This document shows positions 1 through 14,100 of a DNA stretch of 64,000 bases, in pieces; position 1 is the stretch's first letter; each line of letters begins with the position of its first letter. The position numbers were made by a program, and so were the translations under genes. A model generated the notes under the pieces. That model ran no database searches and had not been told where the DNA came from. It saw only the letters and a list, made by a program, of their open reading frames with translations. The stretch is from Conchocele bisecta (lineage: Eukaryota > Mollusca > Bivalvia > Lucinida > Thyasiridae): the NCBI GenBank assembly GCA_029237695.1, contig CM055266.1, positions 110,687,370 to 110,751,369 on the forward strand. Reading direction: 5' to 3'.

Positions 1-28
1 AGTTTCTGTTTCTAGTTTTATATATTTG

Positions 29-130
29 AAGGGGTCAGTGGAAGCAGGGTCTGACTCCTTCGTGGAGTTAGCCCCATTCAGGCATAAACGCAGAAGGGGT
101 GCGACGGGTGCGTACGGACCCCCCTTAGCC
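29..130. repeat. FamM copy, imperfect
   Basis: This begins AAGGGGTCAGTGGAAG and contains a GGAGTTAGCCCC segment shared with the cleaner palindromic copy at 5024-5097. The right part (CGACGGGTGCGTACGGACC) is not matched elsewhere in the window. Confidence 0.5.
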
Positions 131-132
131 CT

Positions 133-366
133 TTCAACACCACAGGCCTATATAGTGGTATTGGCAAAAAGTGTAGATCCAGATGAGCCGGCTCGTGACG
201 AGCCGTCTCATCAGGATCTGCACTTTTTGCAAGTAATTTTTCAAAATTTGAGAACAAAAACACCCTCTGTTCATAAAATGGACTGGTCTGAAAATCATCT
301 TGTGATGATTGGATTGTGTTGCAAACTTAACTTAATCCATTCCAGTTACTTCGGGGTGAAAGGGTC
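133..366. mobile_element. FamH palindromic MITE-like repeat
   Basis: CCCTTTCAACACC at the left and GGGTGAAAGGGT at the right form terminal inverted repeats. The core at about 165-230 is a hairpin around GAGCCGGCTCGTGACGAGCC flanked by AGATCC and GGATCT. Five further copies lie in the window (39542, 47810, 52943, 54272, 60557). Confidence 0.75.
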
Positions 367-577
367 TGCCGAGGTCTGTCCGTGGATGTGCAAACCAATA
401 TGTTTAGCCCTTCCAGCCGTCGATAACGCATCCCCCTAAATTAATTCCTGCGTACGGGCCTGCCATTATTCCACTGATCCATTCAATTTCTAACCGATGT
501 GTAAGATATCCCAAATTTAAATTTCCATGTACAAGTAGAGTTGAATCAGAGAATGCACATACCTCCGCTATTATTAT

Positions 578-989
578 AGGAATGAATGGTCTTTTTGTGG
601 AATTTATCGGGGTATAAACTTAAAAAAGTCACGGGAATACTGGACGAAGCGATAAAAAATTACAATTTTTTTTTATATATATTTTTTTTTTTTTCGAAAA
701 TTGTAATTTTTTAAAGCCTCGTCCAGTATTCCCGCGACTTTTCCAAGTTTATATCCCCGATAAATTCCACAAAAAGGCCATTCATTCCTTACAATTCCAG
801 CATTTGAAATAAATTCATAAAGAAAATGTGTTTATTTTCCGTTTTCTTAATAATAATTTTAACTGCGCCTTACGGTTATGGAAAGTAGTTCGGCGATGGG
901 AGTTTACTTGGATATACATTTTGGACAGACTTGCTACGGGCCAATCACATGTTAGGGAATTGTGTAAATATTGTTGTGCTGGAATTATT
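578..989 (+). mobile_element. FamB element with foldback head
   Basis: The first ~200 bp fold back on themselves: GGAATGAATGG through GGGAATACTGGACGA, then the complement back to CCATTCATTCC. A T-rich spacer replaces the usual GCCGGAAGGC centre. A non-palindromic tail follows and ends CTGGAATTATTA. Confidence 0.75.
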
Positions 990-1833
990 ATATTATATGG
1001 TCATAAAAAATAAGTACTTGGTTCTCAGACACGGGGTTTGCGGTATGTGAAGCGGGAGGGCGGATTGTTTTAATACATTATATATATATATATATTTATT
1101 TTTTTAGATGTTCGTCTCTGATTTTTTTTCAAGTTGCCAGATGCATATATGCGGGAACCTGAAACAGAGACACAAATCCACGTCTAAAGATGATATAGTA
1201 GCTTTAAGGAACATAATGTGTTTGTCTTTATATTTGTGTCTCTGATTTTGTTTCAGACATGATTTAATATATTTTTGCATGTTAGTGTTTTTATTTCTCT
1301 ATTACGATAAAATGCTCGACGCGCAGGGATTATTCAGGCGCGGCGATATCTGAGAACCGAAGTAATATGTATGGCCTAATATGGATCTGGTTCTGATATT
1401 ACATCGCTTATCGCTTTAGATCACGGCGCTCACACTGTGACGTCAGCCCTTTTTGTGTCCCGGAACCATTTGCAGAAGGACACGATTTCTGATCCTTCAC
1501 AATTGTTACAGGGTGCGGAAAAATCGCACCGACCCGGGACATGAACCGGGACCACTGGTTTACCGTTCCATCTCTCTACCTACCAAGCTAACATATCTAC
1601 ACTTCCTCTCCATAGTGAGTTATGCAATGAGTAATGTGATGTTCGTCCCAGAATTTGATTTTTATTTCGTTTCCGAATTCCTTTTCGTTGGGAGCGGGGA
1701 GTGGGTGGGTAACGAACATTTATCACAGTCGTTCGTTGAACATCGAATGTCACAGGGCGATGAAAAATGCACAGCCAGTCCCGGACTGAAACAGTGGATT
1801 TCGTTATTTTGTCATGTTTGTTTCCCGTTACAG
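990..1833. other. Non-coding stretch upstream of the first visible exon
   Basis: It holds a (TA)n run near 1080-1098 and an imperfect inverted repeat of GTCTCTGATTTTGTTTCAG-type sequence at about 1106-1260. No earlier exon of the gene could be supported here. The long open frame from 1453 is open only because it runs into the exon. Confidence 0.5.
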
Positions 1834-2134
1834 ACCGTAGATACCGCGGCTACATTTGAGACAGGTGCGCCCACCAACATGGCCCTGGGAAGTTCACACC
1901 TGATCACGGCAGAGATGTTTCTCCCCTACCCCTCGGCCACCTACATCTTTCACGCCTTCACGCCCGTCTACACGTCCGGAGACATGTCAATCTGCGCCAT
2001 CATGTTTGAGAACACCCAACAGAACTTTGGTTGCGGGAATGATTTCTCGCTAGTCGTGACGTCATTGACGGCCGATCCGACGGGCCTGGGTAACGCCGAG
2101 GGAGCGATCAATATGGGAACACTACTGAACAAAG
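1834..2134 (+). CDS. Exon 1 seen: end of a repeat module (residues 1-100)
   Basis: The acceptor is TTTCCCGTTACAG and the donor AAAG|GTATAC. The exon enters in phase 0 and leaves with one base over. The peptide has alternating hydrophobic residues and Cys in SICAIMFEN and NFGCGND, then ends INMGTLLNK. That is the position of the LDLGxVTN signature in later copies. The residues before it have no clear partner in the other copies, so this exon may hold part of a diverged module. The first exon of the gene must lie upstream, since no initiator with a signal peptide is present. Confidence 0.85.
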
Positions 2135-5100
2135 GTATACAGTAGAACCCCTCTAAACCGGTAGCTTATTTCACCAACATTGCAAAGTATACTTTTCTAG
2201 AAAAGTATACTTTGAGGGAGTAATCATTTATTTTTCCTGAAATGCATTATTTCATATAGAAGTAACGACTGTATATATTTGATGATTAAAAGTATGCAGA
2301 TTTATTATACTGAATTTATTACATTATCACAGCCAAAATGGCTGTGATAATGCAATAAATTCAGTATAATAAAAAATAATAAATTTATCCTAAAATTGAA
2401 AATTTCTCCCTCAAAGTATACTTTGCAATTTTGATGAAATAGGCTACTGACACCAAGAAAACACATATTATCTAATTTTTGATAAATTTATGGGCCATTT
2501 TTCTGAGGTGATAATGTCTGTTCGTGATCACATAGCACACAACTATGGCTCAGAATGATCAAATGCCTGATCTAAAGTGAAACGTCTCTAAGCTGGAAAC
2601 CCTGGGGATCTCCCAGGATGTCCGGTTTAGAGAGGTTTCACTGTACTACTGTCGGTTCCATATTGATTTTAGATGGCAATACCATTTTTCTATGGGATAT
2701 TAACATGGTGGCTACATATATATATTTAAAAATAATTTGGAATATCGGGACCCATTTTCAAACTTTTTCATCTAAGTTTTGTTTTGTTTCCAAGCTATCT
2801 TTCCCGTTTTCGAAATCATTTTCCAAACACCCATAATTGCCATAGGAAAAAAAATCATGTAAAATCAATATTTGTTGGAATTCATCAAATAAACAAATAA
2901 TGGGCATAGTGACTTTTTGTTTTCGATTACAAAATACTTACATTTAAATATATTGTTTTAGATTTAACGTGTTTAATGGCCCAACGTAGGTCAAGATAAT
3001 CAACTCACCTGGTTAAATAAACATTTTCTTACATTTCACACATGATTCTTCATGAAAACGAAGCCAATCAAGTGTAAAATATGGCCATGGGATATGCGAA
3101 TTAATTTCTCGCGGTTGAGAGGGTGTGTCCGAGAACATGACTAAATGTGTCGAAGGAAACTCGTCATTGCGACGTTACGGACGTCATTTCTCCATATATG
3201 ATAAGCACGAGAGTCGTTATATTCAACGAAAGCTACGTCATATTTCCTGATCAATAGAATACAATGCGAGTGACGTTTTACATCAATTGTATCAGGCTCG
3301 GCTGCTCGGAAACAACAGGGGCCCGTTTCACTAAACTTCTTACGATAAGAAATTATCGTACGAACTTCTTAGGCGCATTTTACCGTTTCACTAAGGTCAA
3401 TTTCGTGCGAACTTTCTTGCGAAGTTCGTAACTTTCCTCGTAAGCTGGGCTGTCGTACGAAGATTTTTTAGCGCAAGTGTCACGGCCGCCATACATGTAT
3501 TCCATGAATAACATCGCCGTCAAATCGGCGGTGCATATTTCGCCCTATAGGTTTCGCCCTATCCTTCCGTCTGTCTGTCTGTCCGTTTATTTTTGTCATT
3601 ACTTAGTAACGATACATCCTTCCGCATTAATACAATTACCCTCACTACTGATCGTACGTCCGTTCGTCTGTTTATTTTTTTAAAAGTTTTTGTCTGTCCG
3701 TCTGTCTGTTCGTGTGTTTATTTTTTGGAAGTTTTTGTATATAACGTGGCTTATAGAATAGTGACTCACTATACTTGTACCTGCTGATCAGTTAGTTAGC
3801 ATATATATGCAGCCTGATATAACGTGGCTTATAGGGTAGTGACTCACTATACTTATAGCTATTAATCAGTTAGCCCAACAAATGCAGCCTGATATATAAC
3901 GTGGCTTATGAACAAGTTACTCACTATAATTGTAGCTGTTGATCAGTTAGCACAACAAATGCAGCCTGATATAACGTGGCTTATAATTGTAAATGCTTAT
4001 CAGTTATCCCAACAAATGCAGCCTGATATAACGTGGCTTATGGAGTAGTTACTATCTATAATGTTACCTTCTGATCAGTTAGCCAGCAAATGCAGCCTGA
4101 TATAATGTGGTTTAAGGAGGAGTGATTCATTATAATTGTAGTGTGGTGTAGGGGTGAAATGGATGAAAACACAAATTAAATAACTTTCAAAAGTTATATG
4201 TGTAATGTGTTGTCATATTAGGAATATTACCCATGTCAGTTTAATGTTCGTAGCCATTTCCAGAACATTTTGTTCAGGAAACGGGATGTGTGAGGTTCTG
4301 CAGAGCACATCCCGTTTCCGTGCCGCGCCAGATATTGTTTCCCATTCACGGCACTAACCTACTACATGTATTCTATTTATCTCGTCAACACTTACACATG
4401 GCTGTAAAATGCAAAAATATAACCACAGCCACCGCACATATTAATACGCAGTGATTAGGTCGTATTGACAGGATATCAAAAATGTTTCACAGCGCCGTGT
4501 TTCACGGCACATACGCTCTGTGTTGACGGGATACATTGACATACGCAAGTCTCCCAGGTGCTGCACTACGCACCGGCGTAAACTATTGCACGTCGAAAAA
4601 AGCACCGGTTTCCTGACGAGATGCCACTCATCTCTACTTAGAGCTGTCGTATAAACGCCGGTTGTTAGACGAACATGTGTTTATGCAGTACACCCTGTAT
4701 GTAGCAGTATTTGAATTCGTCAGGACTGAATCCGGTGACTATTTCGACATGAAACATTTTACCAGTGAGTCTGGTATTCTCTATTTCCCTATACAGCATC
4801 ACGTGACGCATCCATGGTCGTTGCGGACAATAAGATTCAAGTGGCATTTGTGGCCCACGTGTTCCCGATCCCAGCGCTGATTGGTCAGATATTGACCTTG
4901 AGCATGGCGTTGGAGGTCGGCAGTGAAACCATACTGGTTGGTAACCAGACAATCACCATAGACGACGCCGTTACCACGGGACTGGTAAGTGGTTACGTCA
5001 GCGCCGTCGGGATGCGTATACATTAAAGGGGTCAGTGGAAGAAAGGGGCTAACTCCACGAGAGAGTTAGCCCCCTTCTTTCACTTACCCTTTCAATTGCT

Positions 5101-8100
5101 TTCAACAACATCGGTACATTACGGCTATGAGTTTTGGAAAATTAGCATATTAAATCCCATTGGCGATCAGTATATGACGCAATGAATGATGTCCTTAACG
5201 TCTCGTTAGACACTAAGTGTATGTTGAACAGAACCTCGATACTCATACAAACCATTATTATATTGTGTTTGTAATTAGTCCGAATGTATAGGTGTTTTTT
5301 TCCATTAGAACAATATGATAAGTAGGCTTAACTGGAAAATCAACTTTCATTAAAAACTTACAATTTTCCAAATTTTTTCGAAAATTGTAATTTTTAATTG
5401 GCATCATTGACGATCAGAATTTGCTGATTTGACGTTATAATTAATACTGCCCTGGAAATAGTGCAAATCGAAGCGAAGTTGCTCGTGATGTTTTGGAAAC
5501 ATATTTATAAAACTGGTTTATACAATTACATTCAGACTAACGTTTCACTGTCACCGCTTACGTCACCGGACCTTACGTCATTTGAGGCAACGATCGACGA
5601 GCCGTTCACCTTGACCCTGGACATTACGGTTCCCACGCCGAGCACGGCCAATGTGTCGTCTAACTACATTGTGGAACTGTTGGCGCCTTTGAAAAGCGGT
5701 CAGGCCGTGTTTAAGGTCTGCAACCTCGAGGTACGTGACGTCACAGACAACAATAACCGAGTTAATTTTAGAAAAACACCTACATGTACTTAATAACCCT
5801 AGAATGCTGGAAACGACAATCTTCGTCTGCCGTTGTTTCATATTTTGTCTTTTTCTCAAAAATAATTATGGTTTGGCGGTGAAGTGGAAAATAATATTAT
5901 TAAAACATAAACAGGAGACGACAAAATTTAATTCAGCATTGCAAGGGTTAAAGCAATATTACGTGCATCTGACGTGTGTTCCATAACGATCATTGACCTA
6001 TCGATCTTGCAATAGGATTAGTCTGTTTCACGAAACCTGCCCAAATTGTACGGCTATATAAATAATGCAAAAACAATATTTTTTTCGATAATATTAAATT
6101 ATAGCAAAATTTAAAATTGAGCCTTCTTTTTATTTCGTGAAATTTGGTAAAATATTGATTTTATTGCGAAAAAACAATTTCCCAATGAAGACACAGATGA
6201 AGATGTCTATGGGAATTTAACATGGGGAAACTTTGAATTTCAGAAAAACTGGACCGATTTTCAAAATTTAACTTTTGTTTTCTTAGTTCCAATTTCCAAG
6301 CTATCTAGCCAGGTTTCGGAGTTCAATTTCCAAATTTTTTCGTTTTCTGACTTCTCCTACAGCTCCTCCACCTCCTTTTCCCCCATGTTAAATTCCCATA
6401 GACAAATACATTTTTCGTAATAAAATCCATATTTGACCAAATATCATAAAATAAAAAGAAGGTTCATTCTTAAATTTTGATAAAATTGAATATTATCGTA
6501 AAAAAAATTGTTTTTGCATTGTTTATATGGCCGTAAATTTTGGACAGCTTTCGTGAAACAGACAGTAGTAAGTAAGGTGAGTACAAGCTTATATGATTTG
6601 TCTCCATGTGCAAATTTAGGATCATCTGTAAATTCCAATGAATGGATTTACATTTATTGAGCATAGGCTGCAGCCTATGCTCAATAAATGTAAATCCAAC
6701 ACTGGTCGACAAGAAAACAATGTTAATGCGAAATGTACAGACTATCATAATTTTGCACTTACGAACATTTTAGTCTTACGAAGTTTAGTGAAACGGGCCC
6801 CTGAACAGCTTATTAACGTTTTTATCAAAATAGCCCCATAGTTATCGCATCGCCTGAGCCTTTGATTATGCATCCATTATTCTGATTACGGACAAACTAA
6901 TGTGAACCAAGAGGTTGAATGCCAGAAAGTTCAATATACTTTCTGTATTCAAATGCACTTTAAATTTCTGGGGCCCGTTTCATTAAACTTCACACAACTA
7001 AAATGTTCGTAAGTGCAAACATATGATAGTCTGTAAATTCCACATTAACACTGTTTTCTTGTAAACAATTATTGGGTTTATATTTATTGAGCATAGGCTG
7101 CACATGCAGCCTATGCTCAATAAATGTAAATGCATCAATTGAAATTCCCAGATAATCCTAAATTTTAGTCGTAAGAAGTTTAGTGAAACGGCACCTTGTT
7201 CGTTAGTTACTGTGTGTCGGATATTCAATGTTTGGGTTTTCATATTATGTATTACGGCAGCTTAAAAGGGGCATCCGCAATTTTTTTCCATCTCATCTCC
7301 CGCGATATAGCATCTCGTTCCCACGTCATATGATCTCGTGGTAACGATGTCATGTCTGGTGGGAACGAGATGTTATCTTGTGCGAACGAGATGCTGTTTT
7401 GTGGGAACGAGATGATATGTCGTCGGAACGAGATAGCTAACTCGTGGGAACCAGATCCTATCTCGTGGGAACGAGATAAACAAAACCGTGCACTTGTCCC
7501 TTTTAAGCTGCCGTAGTGAACGTATCATAGTATACGGTATTAGTTAGAAGGTTTCCATTATAGACACTAATTTAACGTTAACATTGACGGAATTGGTCGG
7601 TTTGACGCCAAGCTGCTTAGTTTAAACTACTGTCTGTTTCACGAAATCTGCTAAAATATAAACAATGAAAAAACAATATTGTTTTCGATAATGTTCAATG
7701 TTATCACATTTTAAGAGTGAGACTTCATTTAATTTCGTGAAATTATGGTCCAATAATTTCCCCATGTTAAATCCCCATGCACATATTCACCTAGTCTTTT
7801 ATTTTCTTACTTAGATCATTTCGAAGCTATCTAGCGCCAGATTTCGGAGTCAATTTCCAAAATATTTCGTTTTTGGCTCCTCCCCCAGCTCCTCCACTTC
7901 CTTTTCCCAAATGTGAAATTCCCATAGACAAATCCAATTTTCGTAATAAAATCAACATTTGACCAAATTTCACGAAATAAAAGAAGGCTCATTCTTAAAT
8001 TTTGATAAAATTAAAAATTATAGAAAAAAACTATTGTGTTTGCTTTGTGTATATGGCCGTATAATTTTGGCAGGTTTTGTGAGACAGGCAGTAAGCAATG

Positions 8101-11100
8101 TGACTACAAACTCGGCCAATTCTAACGCCGAGTATTCCTCGCCAGTACAAGTACATTGGAAATATTTTAAACCGGACACCAGGAGGCCATTTCACTAAAC
8201 TTCGTTCGACTAAAATGTTCGTAAGTGCAAAATTATGATATTCTGTAAATCTCACATTAACAATGTTTTTTTGTAAACAATTGTTGGATTTACATTTATT
8301 GAACATAGGCTGCATCTGCAGCCTATGCTCAATAAATGTAAATCCAGCAATTGAAATTTCCAGATGATCATAAATTTGCACTTTTAGTCGTACAAAGTTT
8401 AGTGAAACGAGCCCCAGGAAAGCACATGTGCTCTTATTGTTGATGTGTTTCTTGGTCATTTATCTTAGATGATAATGTCTGTTCGTGATCGCATAGCACA
8501 CAACTATGGCTCGGAATGGTCAAATGCCTGATTTACAGTGAAACCTCTCTAAGCCGGACACCCTGGGAGGCTAAGCCGGACACCCTGGGGACCTCCCAGG
8601 GTGTCCGGTTTAGAGAGGGTTCACTGTAGTTATTATCCGAGATTTAGGCTCCTGATTGAATTTATATCTCTGTTCTAACTGAACCATGGCAACATTCTAT
8701 TGAATTTCCAAGTCCACTAACCTGTCTATAAAACTGGTCAGTACGTCGTTCTTGTATTATACAATTACACATGAGTTCTTAAAGGTACATACCCACTCAG
8801 TAGGCACACAATGTTCTTTGTATCAGAGACATTATCTGAGACATTTTCGGGCAAAATAAACATCCATTCACCATTATCCCACGTATTGATTGGCATTAGT
8901 ATACATTTTATATCAGAAGTAAATTTCCACACTGATATCAGGGGCGATAACCGTGTTTCCTTTAGATGTTAGCGGACATCACTATTTATTCTCTGTATTT
9001 ATATTTTGATGTGCAATGATCATACTTTATAATCTGTCGAAAATATTATTTTTTTCAGGTGACGCATTTAATTATTATAAATAATTAAAAACATATTATG
9101 CCTTATTTGCGTATGAAAATAGTCTGATACCACCGTGCGTCACTACCAGTAAAATAAATATCATAAAAATGATTATATCTGTATAACGGGCACTCGTAAT
9201 TTTTAGAACTGGTGGAATAGTGACACAATTATACACTTAATTCCTATAAAGAACTGTGTGAGCCTACTGAGTGGGCATGTACCTTTAAATCCAATAACAT
9301 AAATCAGTGGAACCTCTCTAAACCGGACACCGAGAACGCATTTGTTTGTTTAATTACATTGGGGTCACTGACATTTACGTCTCGTGTTAGTGTCTTTTCA
9401 TGAGTACAAAGCACGCACAATTGTCTCGGGCGCGCATTTTCAAGAAATACAGCAGAACCTGTCTAAACCGGACACCCTAGGAGCCCACAGGGTGTCCGGT
9501 TTAGACAGGTCCACTGTATCAAAAAGACTAGTCGATGTTCGCTCCTGTATTGAGCGGACGTCCCGATTCCCCTGTTATTTCAGGTGGTGTCGGTGGGTGT
9601 GGACCTTCCCTGTCTCAACAAGGCCGAGTTGGTGACCGTGTACTCTGCCCGTGACCCGGACGCGACCGTGCCCGATATGGCCGTCCTTGACATTGGTACG
9701 CACCGCCCGCCCACGCGGTGATTTTAGCCTGTATAAATGCCGGTTTCCTTGAAGCTTATTATTGAGACGGTTTCGGCGCCGAAACTGCCACAGTTTTGTC
9801 TGCGCCGAACATGCGCCGCTTTTGTGAAAATCGCCTCACACTAAATTATACTAAATAGCATAGTAGCATTTCCATCGGAGAAGATTTCTGCGCTGATTAA
9901 ATACCGCGCGGACAAATATCGCCAGTAGAGGCGATTTTTCTCCGCTTGTCTGCACGTACAATGCGTGAAAATTCACTTGATTCCCGACATCATTCACGTT
10001 GGGGTATTCTTTATATTGCATGATGGTTATATATAATTTGTGAGACAATATAGGAATGAATGGCCTTTTTGTGGAATCTATCGGGTTATAAACTTGTAAA
10101 AGTCGCGGGAATACTGGACGAAGGCCGGAAGGCCTCGTCCAGTATTCCCGCGACTTTTCCAAGTTTATATCCCCGATAAATTCAACAAAAAGGCTGTTCA
10201 TTCCTGATAATTCCAGCATTTGAAATAAATTCATCAAAAAAATGTGTTTATTTTCCGTTTTCTTAAGAATTATTTTAACTGCGCCTCACTGTTACGGAAA
10301 GTAGTTCGGCGTGGGAGTTTACTGGGATATAAATTTTGGACAGAGACTTGCTATGGGCCAATCAAATGTTAGGGAATTGTGTAAATATTTTTGCGCTGGA
10401 ATTATTACATGACGGGTATATATAGCTTGTGAGACATTGAAGAATGAAGTTTGGTATGGAAGTATATGAACAAATAGTGGAGCAGCACCCGTGCCTGTAT
10501 GATGCTTCCATGTCAGAGCACAAGGATCATCCTCTCCAGAAACTTGATAACTAATCCAAACAAAATGTCTTCAAGATCACACTGTTCCCAATGTGCAAGT
10601 AACAGTCTCAAATACAGGTGCCTGTTTGAAACAGCCATTTTGGTTGGGCTACACAATATACATGTGTACACTATACAAAATGTGTATTTCCACGCACATG
10701 CTTCACTAAACTCTGCTCAGACAATCGGCATCATGGAAATTGTTTGTCTGCTCGCCTGTTATTAACGCGCAGCAAAAAGTAGCGCGGGGAAACAAGCAGC
10801 GCAGCAAAATTATGCACCATGGAAACCGGCCTTTAGATGGTAAATTATTGTTTGTATATACATGTACGTGAATTGTCTTTCTAATTATTTAGAAACGTGT
10901 TTCATGTCTATACAAACAATAATTGACCGTCCAAGACACGCTAGTATCATCTGTGCACTCACCCTGGGCGAAGTGAAGAGGTCGCAGAAATCGCAGAGGT
11001 CGTGGACATCAGAAGGCATTTATGTCTTTGACTGGAGAAATGGGGATTATGTGTTTTGCGACCAGTGTAGATCCGGATCAGACTGTGCATTCGCACAGTC

Positions 11101-14100
11101 TGCCCCGGATCTGCAATGTTTGCCATTCTGACAATGAGACACTCATCATGCTTCTAACAATCAATCTCGATCGTTATCATGCTACAGGCGTGTGCTATTT
11201 GATCAGGCGCTAGACCGGTCACACATCCCATAAGCCACATTTCTCCAATCACAGCCACGTTTATGACACACCATGATGAAATGAGGCTTGTGTTCTGTCA
11301 GCTGTGACACGCAACCAGGGGCCCGTTTCACTAAACTTCCTACGACTAAAATGTTCGTAAGTGCAAATTTAGGATCGTCTGTAAATTTAAATTGATGGAT
11401 TTACATTTATTGAGCATAGGCTGCATATGCAGCCTATGCTCAATAAATGTAAATCCATGAATTGTTTACAAGAAAACATTATTAATGTGCAATTTACAGA
11501 CTATCATAATTTTGCACTTACGAACATTTTAGTCGTAGGAAGTTTAGTGAAACGGGCCCCCGATCTATAACGTTTTCGGTAGAGGCAATTGGAATATATG
11601 TGGGTGTGATTTAAAAAATGTGGCTTAGCAGATAGCATACATGTACCTACGTGTAGCCTAATAACGATATATATTCCGTCATAGAAGATGTATCGAAGTG
11701 GGTGCGTCGGGAAAGTTTTTGAAAGAGCCATTTTCTGATCTTCTGTATTTTACCTGTGTCATTTCGGAGTCTCGTTTCTTTTAAACTCGTTTAATAACTA
11801 ACATCAGTCTCTACGAAGTCGTCGGTCCTTCGGACATGTCCGTTAAAATTGCCGCCGGTCCGACGGTAAACCGGAAGTCGCCGGACCGAATGTCCGACTA
11901 TAAATTTTTATTTTTGTTTTACTTTTTTATTCTAAGCTTCAATGAAATCACCTTTCTTTGATATGCGCTTCTGGTGCTAGCTAGCTAGCTTTTCTTATAT
12001 GACTGATATACTTAAAAAGGTCTTAAATATTACACAAAATAAATTTGTCTGGTAAATTTTTGTCCGGTCTGGTATATCTAGGTTTACCAGACCGAATGTC
12101 CTGTACAATTTTTGCAGTTTCGCGGAGACTGTAACATGTTAAATAATCACGCTTCTAAGATTCTAACAATTCGTTCCCTCGAATTAACAATTCGTTCCCA
12201 CGAATTAACAATTCGTTCCCACGAATTAACAATTCGTTCCCACGAATTAACAATAATTCGTTCCCTCGAATTAACAATTCGTTCCCACGAATTAACAATT
12301 CGTTCCCTCGAATTAACAATCCGTTCCCACAAAATAACAATTCGTTCCCGTAGTGTTAATTCGTGGGAACGAATTGTCATTTCGTGGGAACGAATTGTCA
12401 TTTCGTGGGAACGAATTGTCAAATCTATGGAAAGAAATGTTAAATTGACGAAACGAATTGTTATTTCGTGGGAACGAATTAAATAAAAAAAAATTATACG
12501 TCCCCTGCGGGGCTCCGTAGGTTACGTCACGAACATGAACTACCACGGGACGGCGGGCTCCAACGTGATCACCGTGTCCGCCATGCTGTCGCCCCTGTCT
12601 GGCCACCCGGCCGCCACACTGTCCAGTACCCACACCGTGGACCTGGGAGTCAACACGGGCGCCAACCCTACCGTGTATACACAGGTTAAGACGGCGGACA
12701 TCGTGTTACAGTATGCGGCCACGGAAACTGCCATTACAGTCAGTTTGTTCACATGTAGTCGGATACTAGTTTGATTTGTATAGTTATGAACTTGGAAAAG
12801 TCACGGGAATACTGGACGAAGGCCGGAAGGCCTCGTCCAGTATTCCCGTGACTTTTCCACACCCAACTCCCTATATCAGTTGATATTACATAGTTTTGAC
12901 TAATTCATTGGATTTCGACTGTCTGTTTCACGAAAGCTACCCAAATTTTACGGCTATATAAACAATTCAAAAGCAAATTTTGTTTTCGATAATATTAAAT
13001 TAAAGGAAAATTTAAGAATCAGCCTTCTGTTTCTTTCGTGAAATTTGGTTAAATATTGCTTTTATTGCGAAAAAAACAATTTCCCCATGTTAAATCCCCA
13101 TAGACATATTCACAGAGTTTTTCTGGATTTCAGAAATACTGGACCGATTTTCAAAATTTAACTTTTGTTTTCTTGGTTTCGATCATTTCCAAGCTATCTA
13201 GGTAGATTTCAGAATCAATTTCAATTTTTTTTCGTTTTTTCGACTCCTCCTCTAGGTTCTCCGCCTCTTTTTTCCCCATGTTAAATTCCCATAGAGAACT
13301 AATTTTTCGTAATAAAATCAATATGGACCAAATTGTTTTTGCATTGTTTATATGGCCGTAACATTTGGGCAGGTTTCGTGAAACAGACAGTAGTTTCACG
13401 GGCCTGTGGAATAGTCATAACTATTTTCAGCCCTAAAAATCATGTCGAAGATTACGTGATAAAATTCCATGCAATTAATGTCAGTCGATGCGCCCCACCC
13501 CGAATTCACGTTGATTGTATTCCATACAGTTTTTTCACAGGTTGAGTAATAAAACAGTTATTTCATTTCATGATCATTCGGGGAACAGTCAAAACATATT
13601 GCCCCTCTGTGCTGTAGACGACCCGAGGCACCATCTTCCTGGTTTTGACTTTTCCCCGAATGATCATGAAATAACAGCATAATCATGGGCGGATTCAGGG
13701 GGGGGGGACGGACCCTGCGCACGCCCCCCCCCCCTAAAATTCGCCGAGTAAAGATTTTTTACAAGTTACAAGGCACGTTTTCGGTCGTTTTCTTATTGTT
13801 TCAAAATTTAAACGTTTTCAATCAAAAATCATGTCTAAACATACTGTGACAGTGTCAATATGTTTGCTCCAAAATGCGCCAGAACGCAGGAAATGCGATG
13901 TAGATTTGCAAAATTTTCCGGGTGGGAATGCCCCCGGACCCCCCTAAGCGCTATCTCGACTATTTTTCAATACTTGACTATATCTATATTATCGAACGAG
14001 CTTAGCTCGTTCGATAATATAGTCAAGTATTGCAAAATAATTACGCCCCCCCCCTAACCCGAAATCCTGGATCCGCGCCTGATAATAGTCTCTCATTTTA

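Noticed and set aside
1453..1833. Extension of the exon 1 frame upstream as coding
   Set aside because: The acceptor at 1831-1833 is good and the upstream residues show no module pattern. The frame is open by chance.
8031..8459. Frames containing FTFIEHRLQMQPMLNKCKS (also near 6470, 40801, 43898, 47904, 57247, 63034)
   Set aside because: They translate the central hairpin of FamA. They recur with every copy and carry no independent coding signal.
12112..12486. Open frames on both strands (IRSHELTIRSLEL / WERIVNS)
   Set aside because: They are translations of the ATTCGTTCCCACGAATT minisatellite, whose unit keeps several frames open.
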